Shown here: positions 59,416 to 64,000 of the stretch, piece after piece
How the letters are laid out: every line of letters starts with the position of its first letter
Position numbering within the stretch: the stretch's first letter is position 1
Assembly (NCBI RefSeq): GCF_023155805.1
Contig: NZ_JAKNUW010000012.1
Location: 1-64,000 of the forward strand
Source of the DNA: Micrococcus lacusdianchii
Lineage (GTDB): Bacteria > Actinomycetota > Actinomycetes > Actinomycetales > Micrococcaceae
Length of the DNA stretch: 64,000 bases
Direction: 5' to 3'
The notes under the pieces: generated by a model
Told to the model about the DNA's origin: nothing
The model's input: the letters and a program-made list of their open reading frames with translations, nothing else
Database searches by the model: none
Made by a program: the position numbers and the translations under genes

Positions 59416-60852
59416 ATGCAGACTCCCGAACCCCACGTGATCCCCGAGGCCGAAGCCCCGGGCGCCCCGGCGGAGGCCCACCCCGGCGTCGACACCCTGC
59501 TGCGGGCCAGCGCCCGGGGCGACCGGGCCGCGTTCTCCGCGTTCTACGACGCCACCGTCCCGTGGGTGCACGGGATGGCCGTCGCGATGTCCCCCTCCGA
59601 GGACGACGCCGCGGACGCCACCCTGCAGACGTACCTGACGGCATGGGAAGAGGCGGGCGAGGCCGAGCTCGACCTCAGCGACCAGGACGACGCCGCCGAA
59701 CGGGAGCGCCGCGTGTTCGCGTGGCTCGGGGCCCTGGGTCACCGCGTCATGGCGGGCCGTATGCGCGCATCCGGGCGCCGCGCCGCCCGGTCCCGGGTGG
59801 GCGGGCCCGCGCAGCCGCCGGCCGAACTGGTCGGGACGGTGGACCCGGCGGCGTTCGAGGCCGTCCGTCTGGCCTGGCTGGGCGGTTTCACGGAGGCGCA
59901 GGTGTCCGAGGCGCTCGACCGTCCTCGGGACGAGACCCGGACGCTGCTGCGAGACGGCGTGCAGCAGCTGGTGGCCGCGCGTCGCATGGCCCACGCGGAC
60001 GGCGAGGCGCCGGCCGCCTCTCCCACCGACGCAGGCCGCCTGGCACTGGGCTCCTCCGTGGCCGAGGACGTGGACGCCGGGCGGGGCGCGGAGCTCGCCG
60101 ACCTCTCGGCCCTGCACACCCTCGACGTCGCCGACCACACCGCGGCCGCCGGGGCCGCTCAGGCCCGCGGCGCGGGTGAACTGGCCCGCTGGCGCACCCG
60201 GGTGGACGCCGGCCGCCGTGCGGTGGCGTGGGCCTTCCGGGACGTGGTGGCCGAGCCCCCGTCCGCCCTGCTGGACACCCTCCTCGCGCGCCTGCCCGCC
60301 CAGGACGAGGGGCTGGCCCTGGTGGCGGAGCGCCGGGCCCCGCGCGGCCCCGTGGACCGCCTGCGCGCCCTGAAGATCGCCCTGCTGGCCCTGCTGGCCC
60401 TCGCCGTGCTGGCCGTGGGCCTCTACGCGGCGTGGAGCCAGTTCTCCGCGGACGGCATCGCGCACCGCGTGCGGGAGGCGGACGACCTCTACACCACGAC
60501 CGAGTACCCGGCCACCGGGGGCGGCGTGATGCAGGGCTTCCTCTCCGCCGAGGAGAACAGCGGCTACGTCCGGGTGGACGGCATGCCCCAGCTGGAGAAG
60601 GGCCGGACCTATCAGGTGTGGCTCTACCCCCAGGACGGCTCGGCGCCCTCCTCCCTGGGCACCTACAGGGCGGACGAGTTCGGGGAGCCGATCTCCTTCC
60701 GCGGGCTGGACCGGTTCGCGGCCGTCAGCATGACCGAGGAGCCCGCCGGCGGCTCCGCAGAGCCCACCGCGGAGGACCTGCTGCTCGGCCTCGACCTGCA
60801 TCCGACGTCCACCACCGGGCCGCAGTACGGCGGCAAGCCCTCCGGCAGCTGA
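59416..60852 (+). CDS. ECF sigma factor fused to RskA-type anti-sigma factor
   Basis: The protein has 478 residues. Residues about 26-125 look like sigma region 2 (DTLLRASARGDRAAFSAFYD; RVFAWLGALGHRVMAGRMRA in place of 2.3/2.4). Residues about 143-190 look like region 4 with its helix-turn-helix (LGGFTEAQVSEALDRPRDET). Residues about 225-300 resemble the RskA anti-sigma domain (LHTLDVADHTAAAGAA) without zinc ligands. One membrane helix (about 318-337) leads to an external RskA-like domain (about 385-455, VDGMPQLEKGRTYQVWLYP). Normally sigK and rskA are two genes. Membrane tethering implies release by proteolysis, or loss of sigma function. GAGG precedes the ATG. Confidence 0.75.
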   Translation: MQTPEPHVIPEAEAPGAPAEAHPGVDTLLRASARGDRAAFSAFYDATVPWVHGMAVAMSPSEDDAADATLQTYLTAWEEAGEAELDLSDQDDAAERERRVFAWLGALGHRVMAGRMRASGRRAARSRVGGPAQPPAELVGTVDPAAFEAVRLAWLGGFTEAQVSEALDRPRDETRTLLRDGVQQLVAARRMAHADGEAPAASPTDAGRLALGSSVAEDVDAGRGAELADLSALHTLDVADHTAAAGAAQARGAGELARWRTRVDAGRRAVAWAFRDVVAEPPSALLDTLLARLPAQDEGLALVAERRAPRGPVDRLRALKIALLALLALAVLAVGLYAAWSQFSADGIAHRVREADDLYTTTEYPATGGGVMQGFLSAEENSGYVRVDGMPQLEKGRTYQVWLYPQDGSAPSSLGTYRADEFGEPISFRGLDRFAAVSMTEEPAGGSAEPTAEDLLLGLDLHPTSTTGPQYGGKPSGS

Positions 60853-60865
60853 CCCTCCCCCCTCC

Positions 60866-60901
60866 CGACGACGGGTCCCACCCCGGTGGGACCCGTCGTC
60901 G
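60866..60901. terminator. bidirectional terminator after the sigma/anti-sigma gene
   Basis: CGACGACGGGTCCCACC pairs perfectly with GGTGGGACCCGTCGTCG around a 2-base loop, between converging stop codons at 60852 and 60926. Confidence 0.9.
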
Positions 60902-60925
60902 TCGGAGCCGTGGGGCGGGTTCCCG

Positions 60926-61723
60926 TCAGAAGCCCGCGATGGTCCCCTCGCCGTTGACGGTGACCAGGTGGAACGCCTCGGCCGAGCCCTCGGGCGCACC
61001 CGGGCCGGCCGCGGTGAGGTGGCGCTGCCGCAGCATGGCCCGCACGGCGGACCGCATGGCCTCGGCGTCCGGGTGCTGGGAGACGTGGGCGTCCAGGGCC
61101 CGGATCTTGAGGTCCTCGAGACCGGACACGTCCACGGCGAGGTTCCGGCGGGCCGCGGGCGCCGCGTAGAGCATCAGGTGCCGGATCCGGAACGCGGCCA
61201 GGCCGCCCGCGGCCAGCTCCGGGTAGGCGTACGGGTTCTCCACGGCCGGGTACGCGGCCCGCACCACCGCCTCGCCGCAGGCCAGGTGGTCCGGGTGGGC
61301 GGCCTGCATCGACTCCCAGTCCCGCTCCGGGTGGGGGCTGAGCACGACGTCGGGGCGCACCCGGCGCATCAGCTCCACGATCCGGCGGCGCACCTCGTGG
61401 GTCAGCTCGAGGTGCCCGTCCCGCTCGCCGAGGAAATGCACCTCGGCCGCGCCGACGGTGGCCGCGGCGGCCCGCTGCTCCGCGTGCCGCCGCGCGGTCA
61501 TGGCCTCGGGCCCGTCCGAGTCGAACCCGCCGGCGTCCCCGTCGGTCACCACGCACAGCTCCACCCGCAGACCCGCGGCGGCGAACCCGGCGAGGGTCGC
61601 GGCGGCCCCGAAGTCGAGGTCGTCCGGATGGGCGCCGAAGGCCAGGACGGTGCGCCAGCCGTGCTCGGCGGCCAGGGCGGCCGGCGTGCGCAGCGGCCCG
61701 GCGGCGGCATGCTCCGCGGTCAC
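60926..61723 (-). CDS. PIG-L family deacetylase (LmbE-like)
   Basis: This is a zinc-dependent N-deacetylase of 265 residues. The AHPDD motif (31-35) gives two zinc ligands and the catalytic Asp, and HPDHLACGE (near 140-148) supplies the third histidine. Relatives include MshB (mycothiol) and GlcNAc-PI deacetylases; the substrate cannot be assigned here. The start is GTG at 61723, overlapping the protease stop (GTGA), so it is coexpressed with the HtrA-like lipoprotein. Confidence 0.88.
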   Translation of the reverse strand: MTAEHAAAGPLRTPAALAAEHGWRTVLAFGAHPDDLDFGAAATLAGFAAAGLRVELCVVTDGDAGGFDSDGPEAMTARRHAEQRAAAATVGAAEVHFLGERDGHLELTHEVRRRIVELMRRVRPDVVLSPHPERDWESMQAAHPDHLACGEAVVRAAYPAVENPYAYPELAAGGLAAFRIRHLMLYAAPAARRNLAVDVSGLEDLKIRALDAHVSQHPDAEAMRSAVRAMLRQRHLTAAGPGAPEGSAEAFHLVTVNGEGTIAGF

Positions 61724-62988
61724 CGACCGGACTCCATCGCTCCGAGGGTCACGTCCGCGGTGGCCTCCTGACCGTCCCGGGTGTAGTGCACCGTGACGGT
61801 GTCCTGCGCGCGGTGCTCCCGCACCACCGCGGTGAGGGACTGGGTGTCGGAGACGGTGCGGTCGCTCACGGCCGTGATCACGTCCCCCTCCTGCAGGCCG
61901 GCGGCCGCCGCCGGGGACCCCTCGGTGACGGTCTCGACCCGGGCGCCGTCGCTGAACACGGTGCGGGCGGCCTCGTCACCGCCCTGCACGTCCGCCGGCT
62001 GGGGCGTCACGGCCACGCCGAGCAGGCCGTGGGACGCCGACCCCTCCCTGATCAGGTCCTCGGCCACCCGCCGGGCGTAGTCCACCGGGATGGCGAAGCC
62101 CACGCCGATGTTCCCCGAATCCTGGCCGCCGGCGGAGGCGATGGCCACGTTCACGCCCACCAGCTCGCCACGGCTGTTGACGAGGGCGCCGCCGGAGTTG
62201 CCGGGATTGATGGCCGCGTCCGTCTGGAGGACGTTGATGTAGATGTCCTGCTGCGGGGTGGGCGCGGGGGCGCCGGGCACCTCGAACCGGAAGCGCTCGC
62301 CGCCCGGGGCGGCGGAGGCCTCGGCCTCCTCGGGCGCGGCGGCCGAGGCCACCGCGATCGTCCGGTCGAGGGTGGAGACGATGCCGTCGGTGACGGTGTT
62401 CGGCAGGCCCAGCGGCGCGCCGATGGCGATGGCGTCGTCGCCCACCCTGAGGTCCGCCGAGGAGCCGAGGGCGATGGGCGTCAGCCCCTGCGCGTCCACC
62501 TTGATGACCGCCAGGTCGGACACGGGGTCCGTGCCCACCACGGTGGCGGCGTAGACCTCGCCGTCCGCGGTCCGCACGGTGATGTCGGCGTCCGCCGTGG
62601 CCCCGCCCAGGGTGACCACGTGCGTGTTGGTGAGGATGTGGCCACGGTCGTCGATGATCGAGCCCGAACCCGAGCCGGAGCCCTGGCCGGAGGTCGCGGA
62701 GATGGTCACCACGGAGGGCAGGGCCGTGGCCGCCGCCTGACCCACCGCGTTGTCGGAGACCGGCTGGCTGCCGACGGTGGCGGCGGCGGAACCGGGCCCC
62801 TGCCCGTCCGGAGACGTCGTCGGCGCGCCGGATGCTGCGGCGGCGGCGTCCGGGCCCGGAGCGGCCGCGCCGCAGCCGGCCAGGGACAGGGCGAGCACCG
62901 CGGCGACGAGCGCACCCCCGGCGGAGCGCGGGCGGAGGCGGGAGGCATGGGCGAGGCGGCCGACGCCGGACGGAGTGGTGTGCTGCAC
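61720..62988 (-). CDS. HtrA/DegP-like serine protease, lipoprotein
   Basis: The protein has 422 residues. The signal sequence ends in lipobox LAGC (Cys39), so it is anchored outside the membrane. The trypsin-like domain (about 85-300) has His123, Asp158 and Ser265 in NPGNSGGAL. A C-terminal PDZ domain (about 315-415, GSPAAAAGLQEGDVI) follows. It degrades or senses misfolded exported proteins. An acidic loop between the barrels (219-245) is longer than usual. The start is GTG at 62988 with GAGGAA 5 bases upstream. It could be the protease that trims the neighbouring membrane anti-sigma fusion, but this is speculation. Confidence 0.92.
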   Translation of the reverse strand: MQHTTPSGVGRLAHASRLRPRSAGGALVAAVLALSLAGCGAAAPGPDAAAAASGAPTTSPDGQGPGSAAATVGSQPVSDNAVGQAAATALPSVVTISATSGQGSGSGSGSIIDDRGHILTNTHVVTLGGATADADITVRTADGEVYAATVVGTDPVSDLAVIKVDAQGLTPIALGSSADLRVGDDAIAIGAPLGLPNTVTDGIVSTLDRTIAVASAAAPEEAEASAAPGGERFRFEVPGAPAPTPQQDIYINVLQTDAAINPGNSGGALVNSRGELVGVNVAIASAGGQDSGNIGVGFAIPVDYARRVAEDLIREGSASHGLLGVAVTPQPADVQGGDEAARTVFSDGARVETVTEGSPAAAAGLQEGDVITAVSDRTVSDTQSLTAVVREHRAQDTVTVHYTRDGQEATADVTLGAMESGR

Positions 62989-63263
62989 GGGGTTCCTCTG
63001 TTCCTCTCGACGGGGAGGACCGAGCGGCTCGGCCCACCGGGCCGGGCGCCCGTGTCCTCCCGGGGTCCGCCACCATGGTGGGCGACGTTCCTGGACGACC
63101 GCTGGACGTCTCCCGTATGGCGGGTGACCGCGTGCCGCACCCGCCCGTGGGGCGGACCTGGTGCGCCGCTCGGGGCGATGCCTAGACTCGGCGCAGGATC
63201 CCGCGGGGTGCGCATCGGCCGACCGGACGCCGCCCCGCTCCATGTCACCGATCGGAGCACCCC

Positions 63264-64000
63264 ATGGCCCACCCCGCCGCACGCACGACTCCCGCACGGC
63301 TCAGCCGCGCCGTCCTGGTGGGCGGCACCGTGGGCTCGACGCTCGTGCTGGCGCCGGTGGCGTCCGCCGTCGTCGACGTGCCGCCGGGGACGTTCGTGGT
63401 GGACGAGGCGGGGGTGCTCTCCTCCGCCGAGGAGCAGCAGCTGAGCCAGGAGATCACCCGCCTGCGCACCCAGGCGGGGCAGAACCTGTACGTGGTGTAC
63501 GTGGACGAGCATCCGGACGGCATCCGCGGGATCGTGCAGGACGTGGCGAACTCGCGCGGCCTGTCCGCCAATGACAACGTCCTGGCCATCGAGGTGGAGC
63601 AGCGCCGCTACGGACTCAACACGAACGAGCGCCTGGACCCCGCCGAGGACGTCATCGACGGCTCGTACGTCAACCCGCTGTTCCAGCAGGTGGGCACAAC
63701 GGACGACTGGCTCGCCCCCGCCGTGGCCGCCGTCGAGGGTCTCGACGACGCCGCGGACGGCCGCATGGACGGCCGCGGGCGCACGGGCGAGACCTACGAT
63801 CCCGCGGGCGCGCTGCCCGGCGCCGCGGGCACGGACCAGGCCCCGGGCGACGGTGCGGGCGGCGCCCTGACCGGGGCCCTCGGCGCGGCGGCGCTGGCGG
63901 CGGCCGTGGGCGGCGGAGTGATGGTGGCCCGGAGCCGGAAGAGGGACAAGGGCCGCGACGGGCACCTCCCCGCGCAGCAGCAGGCCCCGGCGGGCCCTCA
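63264..64000 (+). CDS. TPM-domain membrane protein, 3' end beyond the window
   Basis: The first 245 residues are present. A signal peptide (1 to about 35, ending PVASA) leads to a TPM domain (about 38-150, FVVDEAGVLSSAEEQQLSQEI, NDNVLAIEVEQRRYGLNT), a fold seen in photosystem-II repair phosphatases and in bacterial envelope proteins. A Gly/Ala-rich linker, a membrane helix (about 210-226) and a basic Lys/Gln/Pro-rich cytoplasmic stretch follow. It is open at base 64000. The ATG at 63264 is divergent from the protease gene. Actinobacterial relatives are longer, with coiled-coil tails. Confidence 0.8.
   Translation, partial: MAHPAARTTPARLSRAVLVGGTVGSTLVLAPVASAVVDVPPGTFVVDEAGVLSSAEEQQLSQEITRLRTQAGQNLYVVYVDEHPDGIRGIVQDVANSRGLSANDNVLAIEVEQRRYGLNTNERLDPAEDVIDGSYVNPLFQQVGTTDDWLAPAVAAVEGLDDAADGRMDGRGRTGETYDPAGALPGAAGTDQAPGDGAGGALTGALGAAALAAAVGGGVMVARSRKRDKGRDGHLPAQQQAPAGP

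Overview
The window is high-GC DNA from an actinobacterium of the family Micrococcaceae, most likely a Micrococcus species close to M. luteus. The left edge carries the first 200 bases of a 16S rRNA gene whose V1 region reads like Micrococcus. The secreted Rpf/LysM protein at 8236 resembles M. luteus Rpf, and the mtrA-mtrB-lpqB / comF-hpf-secA order is the standard actinobacterial one. Nearly everything is chromosomal core; I see no phage, insertion sequence, CRISPR array or tRNA. All family names come from reading motifs by eye.

Layout. 1-925: 5' end of 16S rRNA (minus strand), its leader and two or three tandem promoters. 926-4654: tyrS and the RNA-polymerase-associated helicase helD. 4785-15117: arginine biosynthesis on the minus strand (argC-J-B-D-F-R, then separately argG and argH), interrupted between argR and argG by the plus-strand gene rpf. 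15164-22464: a quinone reductase, a 1355-residue Pls-type (epsilon-poly-lysine synthetase-like) NRPS overlapping an M1 metallopeptidase, and a converging Sfp-type phosphopantetheinyl transferase attached to pheST (22467-26100). 26241-30097: small zinc proteins, pyroglutamyl peptidase, a MutT hydrolase, an MFS exporter and a small membrane protein. 30220-33753: a 23S-type rRNA methyltransferase, rplT-rpmI-infC and a DUF1844 gene. 33773-41184: whiB, a PdtaS-like kinase, CpaE-like and SAF-domain genes, an excisionase-family HTH protein, a membrane LysM protein and an Rv3235-like gene. 41270-51494: secA, an AlkX/YcaQ-like glycosylase, hpf, comF, lpqB, mtrB and mtrA. 51707-57640: a MetE-like protein, chorismate mutase, mnmA, cysteine desulfurase and a Ktr/Trk potassium system. 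57810-64000: a J-domain protein, trmL, a one-piece ECF sigma/anti-sigma fusion, a PIG-L deacetylase, an HtrA lipoprotein protease and a truncated TPM-domain gene.

How the parts work together. The arginine genes make a complete ornithine-to-arginine route with their own repressor. ARG-box-like operators lie before argC and argG, and most junctions within argCJBDFR overlap by 1-4 bases. The Pls-like synthetase has a hand-derived adenylation code close to published lysine codes; with the adjacent peptidase and carrier-protein activating enzyme it looks like a system for making and trimming a cationic lysine homopolymer. MtrAB/LpqB controls wall and division genes, and the same direct-repeat motif occurs upstream of mtrA and of rpf, suggesting MtrA control of resuscitation factor. 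Twelve genes have a -10 hexamer only 6-7 bases before the start codon, so leaderless transcription appears common.

The most interesting items are the lysine-type Pls cluster, the sigma/anti-sigma fusion at 59416-60852, and the shared MtrA-like repeats.
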